Shown here in pieces: positions 33,801-41,381 of a DNA stretch of 64,000 bases (the first letter of the stretch is position 1; each line of letters starts with the position of its first letter). The DNA comes from JANQOH01 sp965242575. GTDB taxonomy: Bacteria > Pseudomonadota > Alphaproteobacteria > UBA7887. Position numbers and translations under genes: made by a program. The notes under the pieces were generated by a model. That model saw only the letters and a program-made list of their open reading frames with translations. It had not been told where the DNA came from and made no database searches. The DNA lies in contig OZ251461.1 of assembly GCA_965242575.1 (NCBI GenBank), forward strand, positions 310,001-374,000, given 5' to 3'.

Positions 33801-35189
33801 GCGCGGCGTTTCGGCGGCGGCGCCCCTGCGGGCTACGACGGCGGGGCGGACGCCAACGCCGCGGCGTGGGCTGCGGACGCGCTGTCGTGGCTGGCGGGCA
33901 GGCTGGGCGCTCCGGGCGGCGCGTCTGCGGCCCGCGCGCGCGGGCCCGCACTCTTCCACGACCCGCGGCCTTACGGCCCGCCCGAGGACTCCCCGGCGCC
34001 TCTCGGGGCGGGGTGGCGTGCGTTGCTTCCGGGTTCGGCGTTCGCGTTGGGCCTGTCGGGCGGCGCTGCGGGGGACGGCCCCGACGCGGCGCTGTGGGGT
34101 TCGGGCGACCGGCGGTCGCTGTCTCTCGACGACGGCGCGCTGTCGTGGGAGGGCGAGGTTACGGCGCTGCACGCCGGGGCCGACGCGCGGACGGCTCCGG
34201 ACGGTTCGGGCGGACGCGTTCTCGGCGGCGTGTCGGCGTCGTGGTCGGAGAGCGATATCGACTACACCGATGCGGGCGGCGCGGAGTCGGTGAAGGGCCG
34301 CCACGAGGTGAGCATGGCGAGCGTCCAGCCCTATGTGGGGTGGCTTGCGGGGGATGGGTCTCGGGCGTGGGCGGTGCTGTCGCACGGGCGCGGCGAGGTG
34401 GAGATCGCCGACGCCGGGGCGGGCGCCGCGGATTCGTCGGCGACGCTGACCGCCGCTGCGGTGGGCGCGCGGACGCGGGCGCTGTCTCGTGGCGCTGCGG
34501 CGGTGGATGTGAAGGGTGAGGCGCAGGCGGCGCGCTTCGCGCTCGACGGCGATGGCAATCTCATCGCGGGGCTGTCGGCGCGGACGTTCCGGCTGCGGGT
34601 TGCGGCGGAGGGGCGCTACGTCATCGCGTTCGCGAACGGCGGTTCGTTGACTCCGTCGCTTGAGGCGGGGTTGCGGTGGGACGGCGGCGACGGCGCGACG
34701 GGCGCGGGCGTGGAGTTGGGCGGCGGCGCGGCGTGGTCGGCTCCGTCTTCGCCGCTGACGCTGGAGGCGCGCGGTCGCGCGTTGCTGGCGCATGGCGGCG
34801 ATGCGGAGGAATGGGGCGTCGGCGGCGCGCTGCGGGTTGCGCCGGGCTCCGGCGGCCTGGGCCTGTCTCTGGCGCTGTCTCCGTCGTGGGGCGCGGCCGA
34901 TAGCGGCCTCGCGCGGCTGTGGAGCGCCGACGCGGCGCGCGCGGACACGTCGCGGAGGGCCGGGGGCCGCCTCGACGCCGAGGCGGGTTATGGGTTGCGC
35001 GCGTTGAGCGGCGTTGCGACGCCGCTGGCGGGTTTCGCGCTCACCGGCGACCGCTCGCGCGAATGGCGCGTCGGCGGCCGCCTCGCCCTCGCCGAGACGC
35101 TCGACCTGGCCCTCGCGACGTCGCTGCGCGAAACCCGGACCGGCGCCCCCGACCGCCGCATCGCCCTCGACATCCGCCTCCGCTGGTAG
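30888..35189 (+). CDS. Calx-beta repeat surface protein with C-terminal beta-barrel, copy 2 (poly-C out of frame)
   Basis: 1433 aa from the ATG at 30888, which begins the signal peptide (MTGGSRFVRAARLCAV ... AAPAAAQ) but has no Shine-Dalgarno of its own. Passenger: N-terminal domain like copy 1 (VSIVSTPLNGQYYVVGE), then four Calx-beta units, each with a SIDSPRVAEG-like start and DYTAV/DYTAL strand (about 180-670). From ~678 to the end it is almost identical to copy 1, ending RRIALDIRLRW. The RBS-linked start lies before a 21-C tract and is out of frame at present. Probably cell-surface adhesin-like; ligand unknown. Confidence 0.8.
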   Translation: MTGGSRFVRAARLCAVLAAPLLALSAAPAAAQTLTVSIVSTPLNGQYYVVGEKILTRLSGLPAAHSPDGSTSNPVSDCQTRRPGTGTNLGWECNWMRIDVGGVTREAQIVADPTNRTSVDYEYTVQAADSDTDGVSIPANAIVGRAWRQGANALFGAILNRNHAALAAQSGHRVDGSAAGPRFSIDAPRVLEGDSGSTTMTFTVTLSTALTVQATVNYNDWSGGTATSGTDYTAVTGNTLTFAAGVTSQTVSVTVTGDAMAESDESIDLQLSNATPSAVTIPNVVGRGTIVDDDTGSTLSIDSPHAQEGTNLEFTVTLSPAVPSGHSVTVDWSDAGGGTAASGTDYTALAGGTLTFAAGVTTQTITVSAQGDSAVEPDETVRVQIGNAARTPSGTVRIRNGAVGPVVTSAIGVGTITDDYTGTLSIDSPRVAEGNSGTTDLEFTVTLSPAPLSQVTVDYADAGTGTATVADMDYTAVTSGTLTFAAGETRKTIAVSVTGDATAETDETVLLQLSNPVPSGAVIATGTGTGTIVDDDTPTLSIDSPRVAEGNSGTTELVFTVTLSPASTGQVSVEWEDQTTVTGTAEPGSDYTALSPSDGTLTFMAGETTKTITVEVLGDGAVEPDETVRVAISSPNPSGTPIRDADGAIAAAAVGVGTITNDDAPPASSAPPPPPPSAEKLVLSAEELEVATGAEGATYTLRLGAAPTGPVTVAISSDAPDVTAAPASLSFDASNWSAPQTVTVTAAADNDDYADTAPLTHTASGGGLDGETAVVTALVSEPGDTRVRAPAAGAPAAAYVVGEHRVEVRVAAGVPPGVEIVPPAALAADLSVTLRPVSDEAPLESGVFAFGAAEDAQVAVDVSVTGVPAAGLELCLPARAALREASGGRALTLLRHDGTAWVEVAGARLDADAERVCAAGITEFSPFAVGWRAAAPAVAGPSDARTRLAAVNRSILPEVSRAMWDGAASAVARRFGGGAPAGYDGGADANAAAWAADALSWLAGRLGAPGGASAARARGPALFHDPRPYGPPEDSPAPLGAGWRALLPGSAFALGLSGGAAGDGPDAALWGSGDRRSLSLDDGALSWEGEVTALHAGADARTAPDGSGGRVLGGVSASWSESDIDYTDAGGAESVKGRHEVSMASVQPYVGWLAGDGSRAWAVLSHGRGEVEIADAGAGAADSSATLTAAAVGARTRALSRGAAAVDVKGEAQAARFALDGDGNLIAGLSARTFRLRVAAEGRYVIAFANGGSLTPSLEAGLRWDGGDGATGAGVELGGGAAWSAPSSPLTLEARGRALLAHGGDAEEWGVGGALRVAPGSGGLGLSLALSPSWGAADSGLARLWSADAARADTSRRAGGRLDAEAGYGLRALSGVATPLAGFALTGDRSREWRVGGRLALAETLDLALATSLRETRTGAPDRRIALDIRLRW
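32921..35189 (+). repeat. 2.27-kb inverted repeat, arm 2
   Basis: Partner of 12988-15256 on the opposite strand, equal in length and nearly identical in encoded sequence. The arms face each other around ~17.7 kb that contains both passenger-coding halves and the copper and Bat operons. Confidence 0.85.
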
Positions 35190-35235
35190 CCGCGGGAATT
35201 ATTGCAAGCCTGCACTCCGGTATGACCGGGCGCGG

Positions 35236-37467
35236 TCACGCGGGGTCGACGAAACTGTCCACCACCTTCCGCACCCCCGCGGCGCCGAAGTCGATCTCCA
35301 ACTTGTCCCCGTCGACGCCCGTCACCGCGCCCCGGCCGAATTTGCGGTGGCGCACGCGCGCGCCGACGGCGAAGGCGGCGGGCGCGCGGCGCGCGGCCTT
35401 CATCGGCTCCGCCGGCGGCCGCTCCGCGAAACGCCGCCCGCCGCCCGGCCGGCGCCCGAGGCGGAGCGGTTCGTAGAGCGCCGGGCCAGCCTCCGCCGCG
35501 CCGGCCCGCGCGCCCATCGCGGCGCGGCGCGTCACGTGCGCGTCCGGCAGTTCGTCGACGAACCGCGACGGCGGGTTCGACGACCACTGCCCGAACGCCA
35601 GCCGGTTGGCGGCGTGGAGGACGACGGCGCGCCGCCGCGCGCGGGTGAGGCCGACATAGGCCAGGCGGCGCTCCTCCTCGAGGCTCTTCAGGCCGCCCTC
35701 CTCGAGCGCGCGCCGGTTGGGGAACACGTCCTCCTCCCACCCCGGCAGGAAGACGGTTTCGAACTCCAGCCCCTTGGCGCCGTGCAGGGTCATGACGTTG
35801 ACCATGTCCTCGGCGCTCCCGGCGGCGTTGTCCATTACCAGGCTCACATGTTCGAGGAAGCCGCCGAGGGTGTCGAATTCGTCCAGCGCGGCGACCAGCT
35901 CCTCGAGGTTCTCCACCCGCCCCGGCGCCTCGACCGAACGGTCGTTGCGCCACATGTCGGCGTAGCCCGATTCGTCGAGGACGGTGGCGGCGAATTCCGG
36001 CAGGGCGACCTCGCCGGCGAGGGCGCGCCAGCGGTGGACCTCGTCGACGAACCGCGCGAGGCCGGCGGCGGCGCGGCCGCGCAGGCCGCCGGAGGCGAGG
36101 AGTTCGGCGGCGGCGGCCAGCTGCGGCGCGCCGCTCTCGCGGGCGCGGCGGCCGATCGCCTGGAGGCTCGCCGGGCCGACCCCGCGCCGCGGCGTGTTGA
36201 CGATCCGCTCGAAGGCGAGGTCGTCGCCGGGCTGCGCGACGAGGCGGAGATACGCGACCGCGTCGCGGATTTCGCGGCGTTCGTAGAACCGCGCGCCGCC
36301 GACCACCCGGTAGGGCAGGCCGATGCGCAGGAAGCGCTCCTCGAAGGCGCGGGTCTGGAAGGTCGCGCGCACCAGGACGGCCGTCTCGCCGAGGGAATGG
36401 CCGGCGCGCCGCAGCGATTCGATCTCGTCGGAGACGGTCCGCGCCTCGTCCTCGCCGTCCCAGGCGCCGACGACGCGCACCGGCTCCCCCGGCTCCCCCT
36501 CGGTCCACAGCGTCTTGCCGAGGCGCCCGCCGTTATGCGCGATCAGCCCGGAGGCGGCGCCGAGGATATGGCCGGTGGAGCGGTAGTTGCGCTCCAGCCG
36601 GACGATCCGCGCGCCGGGAAAATCGGTCTCGAAGCGCAGGATGTTGCTCACCTCGGCGCCGCGCCAGGCGTAGATCGACTGGTCGTCGTCGCCGACGCAG
36701 CACACATTGCCGCGCCCGCGGGCGAGCAGGCGCAGCCACAGGTACTGCGCGACGTTGGCGTCCTGGTATTCGTCGACGAGGAGGTAGCGGAGCCGGCGGC
36801 GGTATTCGTCGACGACGTCGGCGTGTTCGGTGAATATCGTTACGTTGTGCAGCAGGAGGTCGCCGAAATCGACAGCGTTCAACTCGCGCAGCCGTTGCTG
36901 GTAGGCGTCGTACAGGTCGAGTATCCGGTCGTCCGCGAACTCGGCGTCCGCCTCCGCCGCGGCTTTCGCGGGCGGGAGGGCGCGGTCCTTCCACCTCTGG
37001 ATCGCGGCGAGCGCCGCGCGGGGCGGCCACTTCCTGTCGTCGACGCCGATTTCGGCGGCGAGCCGCTTGGCCAGCCGCAGCTGGTCGTCGGTGTCGACGA
37101 TGGTGAAGTCCGGCTTGAAGCCGGCGCGTTCGGCGTGGCGGCGCAGGATTCGCGCGGCGACGGCGTGGAAGGTGCCGAGGCGCCAGCCCTCGACCGACCG
37201 CCCGACCAGCGCCTCGACTCGCGCCTTCATCTCCCGCGCGGCGCGGTTGGTGAAGGTGACGGCGAGGATCTGCCCCGGATGCGCCAGGCCGGAGGCGAGG
37301 ATATGCGCGAGCCGCGCGGTGAGGACGCGGGTCTTCCCGGTCCCGGCGCCGGCGAGGACGAGCACCGGCCCCTCGGTCGCTTCCACCGCCGCCCGTTGCT
37401 CGGCGTTCAGGCCCTCGAGGTAGCCGGCGCGCGGCGGCGCCCCGGACGGAGCGGCGGAATCGGCCAT
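35236..37467 (-). CDS. uvrD: UvrD/PcrA-type DNA helicase II
   Basis: 743 aa. Superfamily 1A helicase motifs: Q-motif LNAEQRAAVEA, Walker A AGAGTGKT (39-46), VDEYQDAN, GDDDQSIYAWRGA, RLERNYRST, and VMTLHGAKGLEFETVFLPGWEE. The C-terminus carries the UvrD Tudor-like RNA-polymerase-binding patch (VRHRKFGRGAVTGVDGDKLEIDF). It unwinds DNA 3'-5' in nucleotide excision and mismatch repair. An ATG 24 bp further upstream (37491) is also possible. It ends 47 bp from the convergent surface-protein gene. Confidence 0.93.
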   Translation of the reverse strand: MADSAAPSGAPPRAGYLEGLNAEQRAAVEATEGPVLVLAGAGTGKTRVLTARLAHILASGLAHPGQILAVTFTNRAAREMKARVEALVGRSVEGWRLGTFHAVAARILRRHAERAGFKPDFTIVDTDDQLRLAKRLAAEIGVDDRKWPPRAALAAIQRWKDRALPPAKAAAEADAEFADDRILDLYDAYQQRLRELNAVDFGDLLLHNVTIFTEHADVVDEYRRRLRYLLVDEYQDANVAQYLWLRLLARGRGNVCCVGDDDQSIYAWRGAEVSNILRFETDFPGARIVRLERNYRSTGHILGAASGLIAHNGGRLGKTLWTEGEPGEPVRVVGAWDGEDEARTVSDEIESLRRAGHSLGETAVLVRATFQTRAFEERFLRIGLPYRVVGGARFYERREIRDAVAYLRLVAQPGDDLAFERIVNTPRRGVGPASLQAIGRRARESGAPQLAAAAELLASGGLRGRAAAGLARFVDEVHRWRALAGEVALPEFAATVLDESGYADMWRNDRSVEAPGRVENLEELVAALDEFDTLGGFLEHVSLVMDNAAGSAEDMVNVMTLHGAKGLEFETVFLPGWEEDVFPNRRALEEGGLKSLEEERRLAYVGLTRARRRAVVLHAANRLAFGQWSSNPPSRFVDELPDAHVTRRAAMGARAGAAEAGPALYEPLRLGRRPGGGRRFAERPPAEPMKAARRAPAAFAVGARVRHRKFGRGAVTGVDGDKLEIDFGAAGVRKVVDSFVDPA

Positions 37468-37510
37468 GAGGGCGCGGCGCCCTTCATGCAAGCCGGACGC
37501 GCTCCCGCCC

Positions 37511-37792
37511 CTACAACAGTTTGATGGCGGCGACGATCAGTCCGCCGACCGCGAGGAGACCGCCGAAAAAGCGGATGGTAAGGCGCGTTTCAAGGGCGGC
37601 CAGCCGCGCCTCCATGCGGGTTTCGAGGTTGGAGACGGCGGCGGCGAGGTCGGCCTTCGTGGCGAGCGCGTCCCGATCGACGCTGACGGCGTGGCGCACG
37701 ACGGCGGCGACGGCCTCGGCGCGCGGCTCGTCGAACCCGGCTTCGCGAAGCCTCTTGCTGGCGGCGAGCGCGTCGAAGGATGCGGTGTCCAT
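37511..37792 (-). CDS. DUF1640-like small coiled-coil membrane protein
   Basis: 93 aa from ATG 37792. N-terminal helix (FDALAASKRLREAGFDEPRAEAVAAVV), then ALATKADLAAAVSNLETRMEARLAALETRL coiled coil and one C-terminal membrane helix (FFGGLLAVGGLIVAAIKLL). Proteins of this pattern are common near phage and TA regions and resemble the mitochondrial CCDC90/MCUR1 family; function is unknown. A fragment of a paralogue lies at 5326-5439. Located 43 bp upstream of uvrD on the same strand. Confidence 0.75.
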   Translation of the reverse strand: MDTASFDALAASKRLREAGFDEPRAEAVAAVVRHAVSVDRDALATKADLAAAVSNLETRMEARLAALETRLTIRFFGGLLAVGGLIVAAIKLL

Positions 37793-37982
37793 GCAGCGAC
37801 GATAAACCGTCCCGGCGCACCGCGCAAGCGCGCGGCGCCCCGGAAGTTCGGCGGCTCCGCCGATGTGCGCCGGCCGCCGGGCGCGGCGCGGAAGCTCCGG
37901 AAGGGCCTCCGGCCGCCGCCCTCGGAAAAGATGGAACGGAGAACCCGCTACCGGGAGCCCGCGATGGCGGGGCGGTTGGCGG

Positions 37983-39548
37983 TTATGGGGTGAACGGCGA
38001 ATGCTCCTCCCAGGATCTCCGCGGCTCCGGGCGCTCGGACGTGACCTCGTAGGCCGTCCTGTAGGCGCCGAACGCGCCGACGAAGGCCTGGGCCGCGACG
38101 GCGGAGCCGAGCCGGCCCCGGCCGCTGCCGTCGCCGACCCACGCGCCGGCCGCCGCGCCGAACGTTCCGGCAACGGACAGCGGTATCTCGTTGGCGTCCT
38201 TGCCGAAGAATTGGCTTCCCCATTTGCCAACCCAGGCGCTTCCGTCGAAGTTCATGCTCGTCGTCCCCTTGCTCGATCCGCCCGTGCTTCCCTGGGTGCC
38301 GAGTTCGGCCGCGTTCAGGGTCAACACCGGGTTTCCCGAGACCGCCGCGCCGGCGACCTCGAAACCGCTGACCGAGCCGGAAATCGAGCCGACGCCGCTG
38401 CCCACCGGATCGGCGCTGAAATCGGCGGAGAGGGTCACGTCGGCCTCGAAGAAGTCGGTCCGCCGCGCGCCATCGACCGGGCGGGTGTACACACCCGACG
38501 CGTCTCCCGCATAGGTCGCCACGCCGGTGAGGGCCCCGGGATTCGAGTCGAGGCCGCCGCCGGAATGGTCGAAGGGTTCGCCGCCGTCCGCGAAGACGCC
38601 GAACCGGTATTTGTCCGCGTCGCCGTCCGCCGGCGTCCAGGCCCACATGCCGGTCGCGAGCCAGTCGGTGTCACCGGCGCCCGATATGTCGGTCGTAACG
38701 GCGGCCCAGAGGCTGCCGCCGGAATCCTCGCGGCGGAACACCGCGCCCTTGCCGCCGCTGGAGCTCCATTTCCGGACGTTGGCGCGCGATGCCTCGCTGT
38801 CCAGGGTCCACGACTCGAGCGGGAGGCTGGGACGGCGCTCATAGGCGTAGGCGAGTTTGTAGGTCGCCGCGCCGAGTGCGTCATGCCCGACGGCGACCGC
38901 CACCCCGTCGTAATCGCCGCTTCCGATGATGTAGGGCAAGGAACGGGAGGATTGGGTCATCCCGCCGTCGGCGCGCGCCCAAACCAAATCGTCCCCCGTT
39001 CGCGCGCGAAGGCGCCAGAGCCCGCTCTCGTCGTAGCCGTCGATCTCCGGATACGGCGCGGCGCGCGAGTAGCGCAAGAACCGATAGCCGTCGCGCGATT
39101 CCCTCACCGCCGCCAGGGCGATCGCCTGCGCCGACACCCCCGCAAGCTCGCCGGACGTCACGAGGGCGGCGCCATTCCTGCCCGTTCCGACCTCGCCGAA
39201 AACGTGCCAGACCGCCGCGCTTGGAGACGCCGAACCCCCGCCGGGGGCGGCGAGACCGCCTTCGCCCGCGCCCTCGCCGACCGGAACGCCCGGTTCGTCC
39301 TCCCCCGCTCCCGGTTCGACGGAAAGGCGATCCTCGACAGGCAGGCTCCCGCCGCCTTCCCCCGCGCCCGGCGGCGCGCCCGCGGCGGCGGAGCGCCCAT
39401 CGACCGGCGCGGTGCCGCCCGCCGAAGCGGGCGCGGCGGCCAGCTCCGCGGGCGATCCTCCCCCGCCGCCCCCGCAGGCCGACAACGCCAGGGCGAGAAC
39501 GGCGGCGGCGGAGATCCCGACTTGGCGAAACACGAACGAACCGGGCAT
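37983..39548 (-). CDS. TbpB-like surface lipoprotein (second)
   Basis: 521 aa. GGGAGG precedes the ATG at 39548. Lipoprotein signal with LSAC lipobox (Cys25) followed by six glycines and a long Pro/Gly/Ala linker to ~130. The C-terminal half has the repeated barrel pattern of TbpB-type domains (WVGKWGSQFFGKDANEIPLS then VAGTFGAAAGAW and AQAFVGAFGAYR). Probably surface-exposed and a client of the Slam protein encoded 33 kb away, as none is adjacent. Ligand unknown. It has its own promoter. Confidence 0.72.
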   Translation of the reverse strand: MPGSFVFRQVGISAAAVLALALSACGGGGGGSPAELAAAPASAGGTAPVDGRSAAAGAPPGAGEGGGSLPVEDRLSVEPGAGEDEPGVPVGEGAGEGGLAAPGGGSASPSAAVWHVFGEVGTGRNGAALVTSGELAGVSAQAIALAAVRESRDGYRFLRYSRAAPYPEIDGYDESGLWRLRARTGDDLVWARADGGMTQSSRSLPYIIGSGDYDGVAVAVGHDALGAATYKLAYAYERRPSLPLESWTLDSEASRANVRKWSSSGGKGAVFRREDSGGSLWAAVTTDISGAGDTDWLATGMWAWTPADGDADKYRFGVFADGGEPFDHSGGGLDSNPGALTGVATYAGDASGVYTRPVDGARRTDFFEADVTLSADFSADPVGSGVGSISGSVSGFEVAGAAVSGNPVLTLNAAELGTQGSTGGSSKGTTSMNFDGSAWVGKWGSQFFGKDANEIPLSVAGTFGAAAGAWVGDGSGRGRLGSAVAAQAFVGAFGAYRTAYEVTSERPEPRRSWEEHSPFTP

Positions 39549-39596
39549 GACGTGCCTCCCTTCACTTCATTGCGAAGAGGCCCCGCGACAAGTCCG

Positions 39597-39625
39597 ATTT
39601 TACATGACCGCCCGGGTGGAGTCCA
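39597..39625 (-). promoter_or_regulatory. Predicted promoter of the second TbpB-like lipoprotein
   Basis: On the minus strand TGGACT (39620-39625) and TAAAAT (39597-39602) with a 17-bp spacer, about 50 bp upstream of the ATG. The surrounding DNA (39549-39707) is AT-richer than average and holds no gene. Confidence 0.5.
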
Positions 39626-39707
39626 GCACTTTTTCCCGCCCGGTGAATTTAATTTCGGAGGACCACCCCGCCGCTCCCCGGCAAAGCGAATCGGGATCGC
39701 GGTCCGT

Positions 39708-40226
39708 TCATAATCGGAGCCGCCGTTTTCCCCCCGCCCGCCGGAGGCCGATTTCGCGGCTCAGGCCGGGCGGGCGGGCGAGGCCGGCATGGGCGCGCCG
39801 GATGGCGGCGAGGCGCTCCAGCGCCGGCGCCGGCATGGGCGCGGCGCGGCGCGCGTCCAGATCGACGTGCAGCAGCATGAGTTCGTTGGTCGCGGCGTGG
39901 TAGCCCCGCGTGTCGTGGAACATCGCATGCGCGTAATGGATGCGCTTCTCGTCGAAATCGATCAGGTGGGTGGCGAAGCGCAGCGGGTCGCCGCCCACCA
40001 CCTCGCGCAGGTAGGAGACGTGCGCCTCGAGGATGAAGACCGACCCGCCGGCGGACTGCACGTAGTCGGCGCCGAGCCCGATATGGTCCATGAACGCGTC
40101 CGTCGCGTGGTCGAAGGCGAGGACGTAATAGGCGACGTTCATGTGGGCGTTCGCGTCCAGCCACTCGGCGCGCACCGGTTCGCGGTGCAGGACCAGCGGC
40201 GCGGCGGCGGGGTCAGGAGTCGCCAA
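39708..40226 (-). CDS. Acyl-CoA thioesterase, 4HBT hotdog family
   Basis: 172 aa from TTG at 40226, with GGAGGAG 5-6 nt upstream; the start lies inside the end of the solute-binding-protein gene (14-bp overlap). The hotdog signature is EWLDANAHMNVAYYVLAFDHA with Asp24 as likely catalytic residue, followed by ILEAHVSYLREVVGGDPL and a KRIHYAHAMFH strand. Such enzymes hydrolyse acyl-CoA thioesters; relatives occur in carnitine metabolism operons. Substrate not deducible. Confidence 0.82.
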   Translation of the reverse strand: MATPDPAAAPLVLHREPVRAEWLDANAHMNVAYYVLAFDHATDAFMDHIGLGADYVQSAGGSVFILEAHVSYLREVVGGDPLRFATHLIDFDEKRIHYAHAMFHDTRGYHAATNELMLLHVDLDARRAAPMPAPALERLAAIRRAHAGLARPPGLSREIGLRRAGGKRRLRL

Positions 40227-41289
40227 GCAGCTCCTCCCAGCGCGCGGCGAGCCAGGCGCCCTTCTCCAGGTGGACGCGGTAGTTCGGGACGATGGGCGCG
40301 TTCGGGCTCGTGACCCGCGCGAACGCCGCGCCGTCCAGGCCGGGCAGCGCCTCGCGCGGCAGGACGGGCGCGGCGCCCAGGCGTTCGGCGACCAGCGTCT
40401 GCGCCTCCGGGGTCAGCGCCCAATCGACGAACGCATGGCCCGCCGCCGCATCGCCCACCCCCTTCGCCAGGCACCACGAGCCGACTCCGACCACGCCGCC
40501 CTCCGCCGGGAAGGTGGAGCGCAGCGGCGCGCCGTGGGCGATCATCGCCGTCGCCGCGTCGTGGAAATACTGCCCGCCGGTGAGTTCGCCCGACAGCAGC
40601 ATGGCGTCGAAGCGGGCCTCGTCGCGATACCACAGGCGCACGTTCGGCTTGAGCTCGGCGGCCTTCTCGAGGCAGCGCAGCAGGCCGGCCTCGGTCTCCA
40701 TGACCGCGGGGCCGCCGAAAAAGGCGGCGGCGGCGATCTCCAGCGTGTAGCCGTTGGCGAGGTCGCGGCTCCAGCCCAGGGCGCCGGCGAATTTCGCGTC
40801 CCAGGCGTCGGCCCACGACGCGGGCGGTTCGGGCCACGCCTGCGTATTCGTCACGAAGGTGGTGTACCACGTCATGGCCGGCGCGCCGAGCGCGGCGCCG
40901 GCGCCGTCGCGGACGACGAGGCGCTCCGGCGCGCGGGCCAGGTTGGGCGCGGCGGACTCGGCGAGGGGTGCGAACGACCGGCGCGCGCGGAGCAGTTCGG
41001 CGCGCTCGACGAGGACCACGTCGGCCAGCGGCGCGCCGGCCCGGACGCTCGCCTCCAGCCGCGCCAGCCACGCCGCGTCGCTCTCCCGCGGGACGCTCTC
41101 CACCGCGACGCCCGAGGCTTCGGAGAAGGCGGGGTACACGCGCTCCGCCAGCGTCCGTTCGAAAACGCCGCCGAAGGAGGCCACCCGGACGGTCCCGGCG
41201 GCGCGGGGCCGGCGCGGGGCGGCCAGCGCGGCGGCCGCGGCGCCGGCCACGAACGCGCGCCGCGTCGGGCGAATCTCGCGGATCGTCAT
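40213..41289 (-). CDS. Tat-exported extracellular solute-binding protein (PotD-like)
   Basis: 358 aa. ATG at 41289 follows GGAGGG. N-terminus RPTRRAFVAGAAAAALAAP is a twin-arginine signal. The mature part (GTVRVASFGGVFERTLAERVYPAF) is a type 2 periplasmic binding fold of the spermidine/putrescine or iron-binding kind (LADVVLVERAELL, GAPAMTWYTTFVTNTQAWPEPP). No permease or ATPase gene lies beside it, so it is an orphan binding protein or part of a distant ABC system. Coupled to the thioesterase gene. Confidence 0.85.
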   Translation of the reverse strand: MTIREIRPTRRAFVAGAAAAALAAPRRPRAAGTVRVASFGGVFERTLAERVYPAFSEASGVAVESVPRESDAAWLARLEASVRAGAPLADVVLVERAELLRARRSFAPLAESAAPNLARAPERLVVRDGAGAALGAPAMTWYTTFVTNTQAWPEPPASWADAWDAKFAGALGWSRDLANGYTLEIAAAAFFGGPAVMETEAGLLRCLEKAAELKPNVRLWYRDEARFDAMLLSGELTGGQYFHDAATAMIAHGAPLRSTFPAEGGVVGVGSWCLAKGVGDAAAGHAFVDWALTPEAQTLVAERLGAAPVLPREALPGLDGAAFARVTSPNAPIVPNYRVHLEKGAWLAARWEELLGDS

Positions 41290-41381
41290 CGCGCCCTCCG
41301 AATGCGGGGCGCGACGATAGCACGCCGGCGGGCGATTCGGTGTAAACTGCCCCCGCGACACGCCGACCGGGGAGCTCCGCC

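Noticed and set aside
37793..37982. Possible small gene between the coiled-coil protein and the second lipoprotein
   Set aside because: Frames there have no start with RBS and no recognisable sequence; I see nothing supportable.
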